From the NCBI RefSeq assembly GCF_002742685.1, contig NZ_PEDM01000019.1:1-52476 (forward strand): a stretch of 52,476 nucleotides of DNA, given 5' to 3'. Under the pieces are notes generated by a model. That model had not been told where the DNA came from. It did no database searches and was given only the letters and a program-made list of their open reading frames with translations. Below, piece after piece: positions 27,748 to 36,800 of the stretch (positions are counted from its first letter, which is position 1; each line of letters begins with the position of its first letter). A program made the translations under genes and the position numbers. This DNA comes from Anoxybacillus flavithermus. GTDB taxonomy: Bacteria; Bacillota; Bacilli; Bacillales; Anoxybacillaceae.

Positions 27748-27754
27748 CGTCTGT

Positions 27755-28561
27755 TTATTTCCCTCTTTTGCGCATAATATTCATAATGACATTCGCTGTT
27801 TCTTCAACTGCTTTATTTGTCACATCAATGACTTCGCAACCAATTTTTTTCACAACTCCATCAAAATATTGCAATTCTTCTTTAATTCGGTCAATGTTTG
27901 CGTAAATGGCGCGGTCATCTAAACCGAGCGACTTTAACCGCTCCCGACGAATTTCATTTAACTTTTCCGGACTAATTTTTAAACCGAAACATTTTTCAGC
28001 CGGCACTTGAAACAATTCTTCTGGTGGATCGACTTCTGGAACAATCGGCACGTTAGCGACTTTAAAACGTTTATGGGCTAAATATTGCGATAGCGGGGTT
28101 TTTGACGTGCGCGACACCCCAATTAAAACGATATCAGCTCGCAAAATGCCACGCGGGTCACGTCCATCATCATATTTGACTGCAAATTCGATCGCTTCAA
28201 TTTTTCGGAAATAGTCTTCATCTAACACGCGAATCGGTCCTGGTTCGCAACGTGGTGTCATTTGAAATAGTTGCTCCATCTGTTCAATGAGCGGCCCAAT
28301 AATATCGTATACAGGAACTCCTTCACGTGCTGCTTCGGCTAATAAAAATTGGCGCATTTCCGGCACAACTAATGTAAAAACGATAATTCCTCGGTTCATT
28401 TTTGCTAACGCGACAACCTCTGATAATGTTTCAACATCTTCTACGTACGGAACACGCCGAAATTGAACGAGCGCCCCTTGGAACTGACTCGCTGCTGCTT
28501 TAACAACGAGTTCGGCCGTCTCTCCTGCTGAATCGGATACGACGTATACGATTTGACTCAT
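27755..28561 (-). CDS. ppsR: Pyruvate,phosphate dikinase regulatory protein PpsR/PDRP
   Basis: A 268-residue bifunctional serine/threonine kinase and pyrophosphorylase (DUF299) that switches PEP synthase or pyruvate phosphate dikinase off and on using ADP and phosphate. The P-loop-like [15 protein letters not shown] near residue 150 and the N-terminal [11 protein letters not shown] are family hallmarks. It lies 12 bp after ccpN; in B. subtilis (yqfL) the partner tunes CcpN-controlled gluconeogenesis. AAAGGGGG precedes the ATG. No dikinase gene is in the window. Confidence 0.93.
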   Translation of the reverse strand: MSQIVYVVSDSAGETAELVVKAAASQFQGALVQFRRVPYVEDVETLSEVVALAKMNRGIIVFTLVVPEMRQFLLAEAAREGVPVYDIIGPLIEQMEQLFQMTPRCEPGPIRVLDEDYFRKIEAIEFAVKYDDGRDPRGILRADIVLIGVSRTSKTPLSQYLAHKRFKVANVPIVPEVDPPEELFQVPAEKCFGLKISPEKLNEIRRERLKSLGLDDRAIYANIDRIKEELQYFDGVVKKIGCEVIDVTNKAVEETANVIMNIMRKRGK

Positions 28562-28573
28562 GTTTTTCCCCCT

Positions 28574-29203
28574 TTAAAGCACGTCTTCTTTTGCTAACGC
28601 GACAAGCACCTTTGTCATATTCGTTTTCGTAATGCGCCCAATGACTTCATACCCTTTGTCCACTTTCTTGACGACTGGCATCGCATCAATTTGCTTTTCA
28701 ATTAACTTTTGGGCGACGTCAATAAGTAAATCATCTTTTTCACAAAATGTAATATTCGGCATTCGCGTCATAATAATATTGACAGGGATCGATGTCAATT
28801 CTTGTTTTCCGATGCTGGCGCGCAGCAAATCTTTTCGGGATAGCACGCCGACAAGCAACGACTCCTCATCCACAACAAACAACGTGCCGACATCTTCTAA
28901 AAACATCGTAACAATCGCATCATAGACGCTCATGTTTTCATGAATGACAACCGGAATGGACTGATAGTCGCTCACTTTAATTTTTCTAATTTTATCAGCA
29001 AGCAGTTGCGTTCCTGTTTTTCCTGTATAAAAATAGCCAACACGAGGTCTCGCTTCTAAATACCCTGCCATCGTTAAAATCGCTAAATCCGGCCGTAACG
29101 TCGCCCGCGTTAAATTGAGCTTTTCCGCAATATGCTCACCTGTAATCGGCCCGTGGTCTTTGACGATTTGTAAAATTTGTTCTTGACGTTTATTGAGTTC
29201 GAT
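28574..29203 (-). CDS. ccpN: Transcriptional repressor CcpN (start codon problematic)
   Basis: CcpN represses gluconeogenic genes (gapB, pckA) on glucose. The frame encodes an N-terminal winged helix (IELNKRQEQILQIV, then GEHIAEKLNLTRATLRPDLA) and two CBS domains with VIHENMSVYDAI and GVLSRKDLLRASIG. The full HTH is present in frame from 29203, but no ATG, GTG or TTG precedes it after the in-frame TGA at 29210-29212; the first ATG, at 29071, would remove the HTH. A promoter and a strong AAGGTGGTGA site sit at the expected place. A GTG at 29211-29213 is one base out of frame. Either a one-base insertion or a non-standard AUC start is needed. Confidence 0.85.
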   Translation of the reverse strand: MELNKRQEQILQIVKDHGPITGEHIAEKLNLTRATLRPDLAILTMAGYLEARPRVGYFYTGKTGTQLLADKIRKIKVSDYQSIPVVIHENMSVYDAIVTMFLEDVGTLFVVDEESLLVGVLSRKDLLRASIGKQELTSIPVNIIMTRMPNITFCEKDDLLIDVAQKLIEKQIDAMPVVKKVDKGYEVIGRITKTNMTKVLVALAKEDVL

Positions 29204-29231
29204 TGTCGCTCACCACCTTACAATAGGCTAC

Positions 29232-29250
29232 ATTATAACATCATATTATA
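29232..29250 (-). promoter_or_regulatory. Promoter(s) of ccpN-ppsR
   Basis: Two perfect TATAAT hexamers lie on the minus strand at 29245-29250 and 29232-29237. The second has an extended TGT in front (TGTTATAAT). A TTGCAA at 29266-29271 is 15 bp from the first. Transcription would begin about 20 bases before the ccpN frame. Confidence 0.6.
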
Positions 29251-29282
29251 ATTCATCTTCGTATTTTGCAAACAAAAGTGGG

Positions 29283-29310
29283 AAGCGGACAACGCTATAT
29301 TTGTCCGCTT
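29283..29310 (-). terminator. Stem-loop overlapping the recO stop
   Basis: AAGCGGACAA (29283-29292) pairs perfectly with TTGTCCGCTT (29301-29310) around an 8-nt loop. The U-tract comes late (CCCACTTTT), so strength is uncertain. It separates recO from ccpN. Confidence 0.65.
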
Positions 29311-30056
29311 TTACCGTCTAACGTATGTAGTTGCTGTAAAAAACGTTTCGTCTTCAGCGAAAGACCCGAATATTCATCGTAATAAGCTGAAATAATCGTT
29401 TGTAGTTGTTGTTTCGTTTCCTGCTTGACAGCGATTTGACCGATGCGGGACAAATCTACGTAGTAAAAAAGGCGAAGTAATTTCAAAACCGATGAAGTCA
29501 TCGGAATGCGGTGTGGATCGTGCTCAAAACAACGGTGACATAAAAATCCTCCTTGTGAAATCGAAAAAGCAAACGTTCCTTCTTTTTCTCCACAAACAGC
29601 ACAGCCATCTAACTTCGGATATAATCCAAATGCCGGAAGCAATTTCATTTCATATATGTACGTTAATACTTCGGCGTCGAGTCCTTCGTTCATGTACGTC
29701 AATGTTTGTAAAAGGAGTTCAAATAAATATGGATTTGGTCGTCTTTCTTCTGTTGCTTTGTCTGTCAATTCAACGACATACGAGGCATATGCTGTTAAAA
29801 AAATGTCTTCACGTATATGGCGCATCGTTGAAAGCAATTCCCCTTGATGTAAACTTCCAACACCGCGACTTTTTTGAATCAAATAAATGCCGTATGTAAA
29901 TATTTGCGTAACAGAAGAAAGGCGGCTGCTCGGCTTTTTCGCACCTCGTGCCATGGCAGCGACCTTTCCCCATTCGCGTGTAAATATTGTAACGATTTTA
30001 TTCGTCTCTCCATAGTCAATCGTCCGAATGACAATTCCTTCACATTTTTCGAACAT
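29295..30056 (-). CDS. recO: DNA repair protein RecO
   Basis: A 253-residue recombination mediator that helps load RecA with RecF and RecR. The N-terminal OB fold ([30 protein letters not shown]) is followed by a helical domain and the four-cysteine zinc site (GCAVCGEK, then [10 protein letters not shown]). GGAAGG precedes the ATG. It lies 19 bp after yqzL and downstream of era. No glycyl-tRNA synthetase gene follows, unlike B. subtilis. Confidence 0.95.
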   Translation of the reverse strand: MFEKCEGIVIRTIDYGETNKIVTIFTREWGKVAAMARGAKKPSSRLSSVTQIFTYGIYLIQKSRGVGSLHQGELLSTMRHIREDIFLTAYASYVVELTDKATEERRPNPYLFELLLQTLTYMNEGLDAEVLTYIYEMKLLPAFGLYPKLDGCAVCGEKEGTFAFSISQGGFLCHRCFEHDPHRIPMTSSVLKLLRLFYYVDLSRIGQIAVKQETKQQLQTIISAYYDEYSGLSLKTKRFLQQLHTLDGKSGQI

Positions 30057-30075
30057 ATAACATAACCTTCCAAAG

Positions 30076-30219
30076 TTACAGGACGTGATAATCTCGTTCA
30101 GCTAAATGATACGTTGAATCGCTCACTTGCTCTTGCGTTTCGCGTTCTAGCTCCTTAAATAACAGATACGTGTCAATATTCCCTGTTTGACTAAATAGCT
30201 TCCAGGTAAAATCGAGCAT
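30076..30219 (-). CDS. yqzL: YqzL-family small protein
   Basis: A 47-residue protein opening [20 protein letters not shown], the recognisable signature of the YqzL family, found between era and recO in Bacillaceae. AAAGGTGTGG precedes the ATG. The open frame extends 25 codons upstream without a ribosome site. No function is known. The ~100 bases between it and era hold no other gene that I can see. Confidence 0.85.
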   Translation of the reverse strand: MLDFTWKLFSQTGNIDTYLLFKELERETQEQVSDSTYHLAERDYHVL

Positions 30220-30318
30220 CGAACCACACCTTTCTCTCGTTAGTTGACGGTGATTGAGCAGCTCACTTGTAGTTTGCCCGTTTGTCGCTGTCACGATGTG
30301 TTTTAAAATTTTACAGTA

Positions 30319-31227
30319 TTAATATTCATCTTCGCGATAGCCAAGGTCTCGCAACTGTGCCATTTTATTGCGCCAATCTTTTTGTACTTTGACCCACAAC
30401 TCTAAAAACACTTTTGAACCGAGTAGCGCTTCAATATCGACGCGCGCGCGCTGGCCGATTTCCTTTAACATTTGACCACGCTTCCCGATAATAATTCCCT
30501 TTTGCGAATCGCGCTCAACGATAATGGTGGCTGCGACATATACGGTATCGCTATTTTCCCGACGTTCAATCGAGTCGATGACAACTGCAATGGAATGTGG
30601 CACTTCTTCGCGCGTTAAATGGAGCGCCTTTTCGCGAATAAACTCAGCAATAATAAATCGCTCTGGATGATCCGTTACTTGATGCGAAGGATAATATTGT
30701 GGTCCTTCAGGCAAGTAGTTTTTAATTTGTTGCAACAACGTTTCTACGTTGTTTCCTTGTAACGCTGAAATAGGAATCACTTCGGCAAACGAATGGAGTG
30801 AGCGATATTGCTCAATCAGCGGCAATAAATCGTCAGGATGCACTTCATCAATTTTATTAATGACTAAAAATACCGGCGTTTGTACTTGTTTTAAACGTTC
30901 GATAATAAACTCATCGCCGCGACCGAGCCCCTCTACAGCATTCACCATAAATAAAATTAAATCGACTTCTTGCAACGCGCTTTGCGCTACTTTCACCATA
31001 AAATCGCCAAGCTTATGTTTCGGCTTATGAATGCCTGGCGTATCAATAAAAATAATTTGTGCGTCATCAGCCGTGTATACACCTTGAATTTTATTGCGCG
31101 TCGTTTGTGGCTTATCGCTCATAATCGCAATTTTTTGCCCGATGACGCGATTTAAAAATGTAGATTTCCCTACATTTGGTCGTCCGATAATTGCTACGAA
31201 TCCTGATTTATATCCTTCTTGAACCAT
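30319..31227 (-). CDS. era: GTPase Era
   Basis: A 302-residue GTPase for 30S ribosome assembly that binds the 3' end of 16S rRNA. The G motifs are GRPNVGKST (G1), DTPGIH (G3), NKID (G4) and SAL (G5); a C-terminal KH domain ([15 protein letters not shown]) follows. The start is the ATG of MVQEGYKSG, five bases after GGAGG; an ATG four codons earlier overlaps this site. Upstream lies dgkA without the cdd gene found between them in B. subtilis. Confidence 0.96.
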   Translation of the reverse strand: MVQEGYKSGFVAIIGRPNVGKSTFLNRVIGQKIAIMSDKPQTTRNKIQGVYTADDAQIIFIDTPGIHKPKHKLGDFMVKVAQSALQEVDLILFMVNAVEGLGRGDEFIIERLKQVQTPVFLVINKIDEVHPDDLLPLIEQYRSLHSFAEVIPISALQGNNVETLLQQIKNYLPEGPQYYPSHQVTDHPERFIIAEFIREKALHLTREEVPHSIAVVIDSIERRENSDTVYVAATIIVERDSQKGIIIGKRGQMLKEIGQRARVDIEALLGSKVFLELWVKVQKDWRNKMAQLRDLGYREDEY

Positions 31228-31293
31228 AAAAACCTCCATCGCATAAAGTATGCTTACTTTTTATTTTACCAAAATATGAACACGATTTCACTA

Positions 31294-31680
31294 CTATTTA
31301 TGAAAATGTAAAGAATTTTTAAAAAATACATACAAATAAGGTGAGAAAATGGAAATACCAATAATCATAGACAGCAAAGCAAAAACGAGAACAGCTCCAG
31401 CTGCTAAATCTTTTGCTTCTTTCGCCAACGGTCGATATTTGTCCGTCACTAAATCAACCGTCCGTTCAATTGCGCTATTGACGATTTCTAAACTAATGAC
31501 TGCTCCAATCGTCACAAGCAACACGAGCCATTCCATTTTTGAAATACGGAACATCACGGCAGCAGCGATAACAGCCATCGTTGCTGCTAAATGAATACGC
31601 ATATTTCGCTCATGACAAATGGCAATTCGAATGCCATTTAAAGCATATAATACGCTAGCAACAAATCGCTTCCAACGCAT
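31294..31680 (-). CDS. dgkA: Undecaprenol kinase / diacylglycerol kinase family protein DgkA
   Basis: A 128-residue membrane protein with three helices. The family motif EIVNSAIERTVDL and the following KEAKDLAAGAVL carry the catalytic glutamate and the ATP-site residues. In Gram-positive bacteria it phosphorylates undecaprenol, recycling the cell-wall lipid carrier. The start lies six bases after the ybeY stop. B. subtilis dgkA also sits between ybeY and era. Confidence 0.93.
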   Translation of the reverse strand: MRWKRFVASVLYALNGIRIAICHERNMRIHLAATMAVIAAAVMFRISKMEWLVLLVTIGAVISLEIVNSAIERTVDLVTDKYRPLAKEAKDLAAGAVLVFALLSMIIGISIFSPYLYVFFKNSLHFHK

Positions 31681-31686
31681 AACCGA

Positions 31687-32154
31687 TCATCTCGTTAAGC
31701 CGAACTGTTGTAATAATTGTTCTTGTTTCGCAAACATTACTTTCTCTTCTTCTTCCGTTTCATGATCATAACCGAGCAAATGTAAAAAACCGTGTACCGC
31801 TAAAAAACCAAGTTCACGCATAAACGAATGACCGTATTGCTCTGCCTGCTCACGCGCTTTTGGAACGGAAATGATAATATCTCCTAGTACAGGAGGCACA
31901 TCGGCACCGACAATTTCAATTTCTTCTTCGCCCATTTCTTCAAGCGCAAACGAGATGACATCGGTCGGTTGATCTTTTCCACGATAATCGCGGTTGATTT
32001 CGCGAATTTTTTCATTATCCACAAATGTGACACTTACTTCTGCCCCATCTGGCACATGTTCTTCCTTTGCAGCATGTTGTAATAACTGTTCAATAAGCTC
32101 GATTTGTTGTTCTGTTATTTCATTCGTTTCATCCATAAAGTCAATAATTAACAT
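31687..32154 (-). CDS. ybeY: Endoribonuclease YbeY (16S rRNA maturation)
   Basis: A 155-residue single-strand RNase involved in 16S rRNA 3' maturation and ribosome quality control. The zinc site [12 protein letters not shown] is near residue 125. The start is the ATG of MLIIDFMDE after GAGGGA; the upstream frame without a ribosome site runs into the hairpin after phoH. The usual neighbour pgpH is missing between it and phoH. Confidence 0.95.
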   Translation of the reverse strand: MLIIDFMDETNEITEQQIELIEQLLQHAAKEEHVPDGAEVSVTFVDNEKIREINRDYRGKDQPTDVISFALEEMGEEEIEIVGADVPPVLGDIIISVPKAREQAEQYGHSFMRELGFLAVHGFLHLLGYDHETEEEEKVMFAKQEQLLQQFGLTR

Positions 32155-32180
32155 ATTCTTCCCTCTCTCTGTTAAAGTGC

Positions 32181-32206
32181 AAAAAGGACCCACGTGAGGG
32201 CGGGTC
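32181..32206 (-). terminator. Weak terminator-like hairpin between phoH and ybeY
   Basis: GACCC (32187-32191) and GGGTC (32202-32206) form a short stem, followed on the minus strand by CTTTTTGC. It occupies the place where pgpH lies in B. subtilis. Confidence 0.5.
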
Positions 32207-32210
32207 GCAT

Positions 32211-33173
32211 TTACATTCCTGCATCTTCATATGCAGCGATAATTTTGCCGACAAGCGGATGACGTACAACATCAGCTTGCTCTAAAAAGACGAATGAAAT
32301 TCCGCTTACATTCGTTAAAATGTCTTTTGCAATCGCAAGTCCAGAACGAACACCTTTTGGTAAATCCACTTGCGAAATATCACCGGTAATCACCATTTTC
32401 GAGCCGAAGCCAAGGCGCGTTAAAAACATTTTCATTTGCGAAGGGGTCGTATTTTGTGCCTCGTCTAAAATGACAAACGCATCATCTAATGTTCGCCCGC
32501 GCATATATGCAAGCGGGGCAATTTCAATTGCACCGCGTTCAATTAATCGTTGCGTATGTTCGTGACCAAGCACGTCATGAAGCGCATCGTAAAGTGGGCG
32601 TAAATACGGATCAACTTTTTCCTTTAAATCCCCCGGCAAAAAGCCTAAATTTTCGCCCGCTTCCACAGCAGGACGCGTTAAAATAATCCGCTTGACTTGT
32701 CCGTTTTTTAACGCTTGTACAGCCATCACAACGGCTAAGTACGTTTTTCCCGTTCCTGCTGGCCCGATGCCAAAAATTAAGTCGTGACGCTGGATGGCAG
32801 AAACGTATTGACGCTGGCCGAGCGTTTTGACGCGAATCGCTTTTCCTTTCGCATTTTTTCCAATTTCTTCGTTGTACAGTTCAACGAAATAAGAAATCGT
32901 TCCATTTTTCGCCATTCGTAGAGCATAAAGCACATCCCGCTCACCAATGACGATCCCTTTGCGAATGACAAGCAACAAATGACGAAGCAATTCATCAACG
33001 AGCTCAATATGCTGTTTGCTTCCTGACACGCTTATCGCCTCTCCACGCGTCACAATCGAAACTCCGAGTTCTTGCTCGATACGTTTTAAATGAACATCGT
33101 GCGTACCAAACAAAGCAAGCGCTTCATCTGCATTTTGTACGTTAGGATAAATCGTGACAAACTGTTCCGACAT
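32211..33173 (-). CDS. phoH: PhoH-family ATPase
   Basis: A 320-residue cytoplasmic ATPase. A KH-like N-terminal part is followed by the PhoH P-loop domain with Walker A GPAGTGKT, the [19 protein letters not shown] segment, Walker [10 protein letters not shown] and [10 protein letters not shown]. The family is linked to RNA metabolism together with YbeY; despite the name, phosphate control is not established in Firmicutes. It lies four bases after yqfD and probably belongs to the same operon. Confidence 0.94.
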   Translation of the reverse strand: MSEQFVTIYPNVQNADEALALFGTHDVHLKRIEQELGVSIVTRGEAISVSGSKQHIELVDELLRHLLLVIRKGIVIGERDVLYALRMAKNGTISYFVELYNEEIGKNAKGKAIRVKTLGQRQYVSAIQRHDLIFGIGPAGTGKTYLAVVMAVQALKNGQVKRIILTRPAVEAGENLGFLPGDLKEKVDPYLRPLYDALHDVLGHEHTQRLIERGAIEIAPLAYMRGRTLDDAFVILDEAQNTTPSQMKMFLTRLGFGSKMVITGDISQVDLPKGVRSGLAIAKDILTNVSGISFVFLEQADVVRHPLVGKIIAAYEDAGM

Positions 33174-33176
33174 TCC

Positions 33177-34364
33177 TCAGTCTCCTTGAATAATTGGTTG
33201 TGGTGTCGCAATGTTTTCAATGACTTGGTAATGCATTTCTACTTTTACTTTACCATTCTCCTTCGTCTCATGCAAAACTTTTTCACCTTGAATGATTGCA
33301 TCTGCAGGTAGCTGTCGCTGTAACTGTTCACGCGCGATTTGTTTTGCTACCGCTTTTGCTTGTTCGTACGAATACTCACGAACAGCTATTTCTTTTTCAC
33401 GCCACACGACTTTTTCATAACGAATCGGTAACGTCCATGTCAAGAAACGAAACGTTTTTTCATCGACTTGTTTTTCAAATGTTGAAAACTGTTCTTTATG
33501 ATTCCAAAAAAACGGAACTTTCCACGACCAAAAACGAACATAATGCGTTTCGCGCTTTTTCCCTGTCAACATATAAAACGTTGTTTTCATCGGAACAACA
33601 ACCGTAGACTTGTACCACGTCTCCCCTAAAATTTGACCGCGCGCTGGCACGATCTCTGTTTGTCCTTCTTTGCCAATAAAACCGGAAACGAGCAACTGTC
33701 CTGGAACGACATGATCATTCACTTCTACAACCGCTTGACCTTGCTCAACAAACATATACGTAATGACCGCTTTTTTCTTCGCAACAAGATGTTGTGGCGT
33801 ATTCGATTTCGTTTGTGTCGGTTGCTTTTTTTCAACGACTTGACAATATAACGTTGTTCCACGCCATTCAACACCAATCCACGTCACTGTGTCCATATTA
33901 TTTATTAACGTTCGCTGGATCGTTTCGGGACTCGGAATAACAAACTGTAACGCACCACGTTCAACCCCTATTTTTTTTAATTGTTGCCTCACAGTATGTT
34001 CCACCGCTGGATTCGCTCCTACTATTTCAATGCGCCAAATCATATTGGACAATAAAAAAACGATGCACATAAAGGCAACTAATCCGACAACGATACCGCT
34101 ATTTTTCCATGACGCTTTTAACCAAAATGGTGCCCCTCGCCGTTCGAGAACATATAGCTTACATCCACTTTTTCGCATCGTTGCTCGCACATGGCGAATA
34201 TCACGAAGAAGCATATAACACGTGAGCGAATGTTCCCCTTCTCGCCTCACGTTCCATACGTATATTCCTCGGCGTGTAAATTCGTTTAATAACCGTTCTA
34301 ATCCTTTTCCAACAATACGTATGCGCAAATTGCCTGACATTCGATACACCCATTCGTTTTTCAC
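33177..34364 (-). CDS. yqfD: Sporulation protein YqfD
   Basis: A 395-residue membrane protein with one strong helix near residues 88-108 and a large extracytoplasmic C-terminal part. The N-terminal segment (GNLRIRIVGKGLERLLNEF) and the WRIEIVGA entry to the outer domain are typical of YqfD, which is conserved in spore formers and encoded beside yqfC. The exact function is unclear. The start is GTG after GGGGGGCGA. The gap to yqfC is 12 bases. Confidence 0.93.
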   Translation of the reverse strand: MKNEWVYRMSGNLRIRIVGKGLERLLNEFTRRGIYVWNVRREGEHSLTCYMLLRDIRHVRATMRKSGCKLYVLERRGAPFWLKASWKNSGIVVGLVAFMCIVFLLSNMIWRIEIVGANPAVEHTVRQQLKKIGVERGALQFVIPSPETIQRTLINNMDTVTWIGVEWRGTTLYCQVVEKKQPTQTKSNTPQHLVAKKKAVITYMFVEQGQAVVEVNDHVVPGQLLVSGFIGKEGQTEIVPARGQILGETWYKSTVVVPMKTTFYMLTGKKRETHYVRFWSWKVPFFWNHKEQFSTFEKQVDEKTFRFLTWTLPIRYEKVVWREKEIAVREYSYEQAKAVAKQIAREQLQRQLPADAIIQGEKVLHETKENGKVKVEMHYQVIENIATPQPIIQGD

Positions 34365-34376
34365 ACTCGCCCCCCC

Positions 34377-34661
34377 TTATTCTTCCAAATATAGCACTTG
34401 GCTAATTTTCCCTTCGAGCAAAATTTCTTCCGGCAAAATCGTTTTAATACTAAACGATTCCCCTTTAACAAGTAGTTGCCCGTTTTTTAACAACAAGCGT
34501 AATTCGCGATCTGTAAACAGAAGCAAACCGCGATGGTTTTCTATGTAGATATGAATATGTCCAATCACCGTAATGCGGGGGAGGTCAGCGACAACATCCG
34601 CAGGCAGTTCCATTTGATTTGTTAACCATTGTCGCATTTTGTTTTTCCATTTTCCGATCAT
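34377..34661 (-). CDS. yqfC: Sporulation protein YqfC
   Basis: A 94-residue beta-rich protein with YabP/YqfC-family character (PRITVIGHIHIYIENHRGLL, then ILPEEILLEGKI). It is conserved with yqfD in endospore formers. The start is the ATG of MIGKWKNK, eight bases after GGGGG; that ribosome site lies in the 3' arm of a hairpin, so translation may be restrained until the hairpin opens. Confidence 0.9.
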   Translation of the reverse strand: MIGKWKNKMRQWLTNQMELPADVVADLPRITVIGHIHIYIENHRGLLLFTDRELRLLLKNGQLLVKGESFSIKTILPEEILLEGKISQVLYLEE

Positions 34662-34667
34662 AAACAA

Positions 34668-34707
34668 AACCCCCTTTCATCTCATATGTATGAGTGAAAT
34701 GGGGGTT
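34668..34707 (-). terminator. Hairpin between yqfB and yqfC that contains the yqfC ribosome site
   Basis: On the minus strand AACCCCC (5' arm, 34701-34707) pairs with GGGGGTT (34668-34674), extended inward by an imperfect stem to a small ATATG-containing loop, and followed by TTGTTT. It can act as terminator for the upstream floA unit and at the same time hides GGGGG, the yqfC ribosome site. Confidence 0.7.
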
Positions 34708-34714
34708 ATAGCAC

Positions 34715-35050
34715 TTATTTTCTACCGTACGGACGCTTTGCCCGCGGTGGACCGAGCACCTCTGAAAAAATCACACCTTGCACGAGCGGATGTGTCGGCA
34801 ATTGTTTCGTCTTTTTATGCTGCTCTTCTGCTGGCTGTGATACAGTCATTCGTTCTTGCGCCTTCTTAATAGGATGTGTCATTTTTGGCTCCATTTCTGT
34901 CGCAATGACTGTTGTTTTTTGTTCTTGCTGTTGTTTTCTTTCAACTGTTTCCTCCACAGTTTTGATACGTTTTCCAATCCAAGAAATAAACGCTCCTAAA
35001 ATAAAAACGACAAATATGTTGTCAAGAAGCCACTCGATGAGCACCATCAT
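34715..35050 (-). CDS. yqfB: Hypothetical membrane-anchored protein, YqfB position
   Basis: A 111-residue protein with one N-terminal helix (about residues 5-25), a charged Gln/Lys/Glu-rich middle part, and a conserved-looking tail (QGVIFSEVLGPPRAKRPY). It lies seven bases after floA, where B. subtilis has yqfB. The tail motif recurs in Bacillaceae proteins of this slot as I recall, but no function is known. GAGGA precedes the tandem ATGs. Confidence 0.75.
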   Translation of the reverse strand: MMVLIEWLLDNIFVVFILGAFISWIGKRIKTVEETVERKQQQEQKTTVIATEMEPKMTHPIKKAQERMTVSQPAEEQHKKTKQLPTHPLVQGVIFSEVLGPPRAKRPYGRK

Positions 35051-35057
35051 TTATTCC

Positions 35058-36047
35058 TCACTTTTTTTCTTCATCTGGGTTTTGCGTGAGTTTTCCAATC
35101 GAATCACGCATATTCGTATCTGCCATAATGTTTTTTAAGTTCATGTAATCCATGACACCGAGCTTTCCAGAGCGGAGCGCTTCTGCCATCGCCAGCGGCA
35201 CTTGTGCTTCCGCTTCAATAACTTTTGCCTGCATTTCTTGGACCCGTGCTTTCATTTCTTGTTCAAGCGCAACAGCCATTGCACGACGTTCTTCTGCTTT
35301 CGCTTGCGCAATTTTCTTATCTGCTTCAGCTTGGTCAGTTTGCAATTCTGCACCAATATTTTTCCCAATATCGATATCTGCAATATCGATCGATAAAATT
35401 TCAAATGCAGTTCCTGAGTCTAACCCTTTTGCTAATACTGTTTGTGAAATCATATCTGGATTTTCAAGCACTTTTTTATGATCGTCCTGAGACCCGATGG
35501 TAGAAACAATGCCTTCTCCTACACGTGCAATAATCGTTTCTTCTCCCGCACCACCAACTAATCGATCAATATTTGCTCGTACAGTAATGCGCGCTTTCGC
35601 TTTCACCTCAATACCATCCATCGCTACACCAGAAATAAATGGCGTTTCAATGACTTTTGGATTAACGCTCATTTGGACAGCTTCTAGTACGTTTCGTCCT
35701 GCTAAATCAATAGCGGCACAACGTTCAAACGTTAAATTAATATTCGCTCGTTGTGCAGCGATTAAAGCATTAACGACGCGGTCAACATTTCCACCTGCTA
35801 AATAATGGCTTTCTAATTGATTGATCGTTACATCTAACCCTGCTTTTTTTGCCTTAATTAACGGATTAATGACACGCGATGGAATGACGCGACGCAATCG
35901 CATGCCGATAAGCGTAAAAATACTAATTGGAACACCCGAAGCAATGGCAGAAATCCAAAGCATAACTGGAACGAATGAAAAAAATACAGCTAACAATACA
36001 AGTCCTAACGCAATTGCAATAATAAATAAAAGTTGATCTGGTGTCAT
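35058..36047 (-). CDS. floA: Flotillin-like protein FloA
   Basis: A 329-residue flotillin that organises functional membrane microdomains. An N-terminal hydrophobic hairpin (about residues 5-45) is followed by the SPFH/PHB domain and a coiled-coil rich in Ala, Glu and Lys ([20 protein letters not shown] onward). The sequence is typical of B. subtilis YqfA. GAGGAGGAGATC precedes the ATG, which overlaps the nfeD stop by four bases, so the pair is translationally coupled. Confidence 0.96.
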   Translation of the reverse strand: MTPDQLLFIIAIALGLVLLAVFFSFVPVMLWISAIASGVPISIFTLIGMRLRRVIPSRVINPLIKAKKAGLDVTINQLESHYLAGGNVDRVVNALIAAQRANINLTFERCAAIDLAGRNVLEAVQMSVNPKVIETPFISGVAMDGIEVKAKARITVRANIDRLVGGAGEETIIARVGEGIVSTIGSQDDHKKVLENPDMISQTVLAKGLDSGTAFEILSIDIADIDIGKNIGAELQTDQAEADKKIAQAKAEERRAMAVALEQEMKARVQEMQAKVIEAEAQVPLAMAEALRSGKLGVMDYMNLKNIMADTNMRDSIGKLTQNPDEEKK

Positions 36048-36706
36048 ATGATCTCCTCCTCTTTTTTACATTCTCGAACAACGATTTTTAACCCATCGAC
36101 ATAAACGACTTCAATTGGACGATTTCGCTCTATATATTCCCCTTCTGTGACGACATCTACACGTTCGCCATCAATGAGCGCCATTCCTGCTGGCCGCAAT
36201 ACGGTAAGTGACACTCCGCGCTTTCCAATTAAATCTATGCGCGCTTCATGGGAGACATATCCTTTTTCATTTCGCTGCTCATCCGTTAGCACAATTTTTT
36301 CGAAAAGGGCCATTTTCTTTTTACTAACCCGACTAAGCCATAATCCCATCATGAGCGCACTAACGACGGCTATCGATAAAGAAATCGTAATGAAAGGGGA
36401 ATGCTTAGCTGCTAAAAATAAGCTCCACACGAGCGTACCCACTCCAGCAACACCGATTACCCCACCTGGCACAAACAACTCAATGACTAACAAAATAAGG
36501 CCAATACCAAATAATATAATCGCACCGACACTTGTTAAACCAGCTGCTAAATGCGATGAGAAAAAAAGCAAAAAGCAAACGAGGCTTCCTGTTCCTTTCC
36601 ATCCCCAGCGCGCATCGTATAGTTGCCAAACAAACAACACGCTGCCGACGATGAGTAAAAGCGCAGCAAGAAACGGATGCGTGAAAGCAATAATGAAACT
36701 GGCCAT
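36044..36706 (-). CDS. Short NfeD-family membrane protein
   Basis: A 220-residue protein with a first hydrophobic segment, then three to four clustered helices, and a C-terminal OB-fold NfeD domain (from about [24 protein letters not shown]). It is the partner of FloA. B. subtilis YqeZ in this slot is about twice as long because it carries an N-terminal ClpP-like serine protease domain; that domain is absent here, so this is the short form, like YuaF. The start is the ATG of MASFII after AAAGGAGG; no protease remnant lies in the ~90 bases upstream. Confidence 0.88.
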   Translation of the reverse strand: MASFIIAFTHPFLAALLLIVGSVLFVWQLYDARWGWKGTGSLVCFLLFFSSHLAAGLTSVGAIILFGIGLILLVIELFVPGGVIGVAGVGTLVWSLFLAAKHSPFITISLSIAVVSALMMGLWLSRVSKKKMALFEKIVLTDEQRNEKGYVSHEARIDLIGKRGVSLTVLRPAGMALIDGERVDVVTEGEYIERNRPIEVVYVDGLKIVVRECKKEEEII

Positions 36707-36770
36707 CGTTTTTCCTCCTTTCACCTCTCTCATATGTACGGATGAAAAGAAAAAAAGTTTCAAAAACAGA

Positions 36771-36800
36771 AAAACACCTTACGATATCGTAAGGTGTTTT
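36771..36800. terminator. 30-bp perfect palindrome, terminator of yqeY
   Basis: AAAACACCTTACGAT is followed directly by its exact reverse complement, ending in TTTT. It overlaps the yqeY stop codon and precedes nfeD on the same strand. Confidence 0.8.

Noticed and set aside
29211-29213. GTG as the start of ccpN
   Set aside because: In the sequence as given it reads only seven codons before TAA; it works only after a one-base change.
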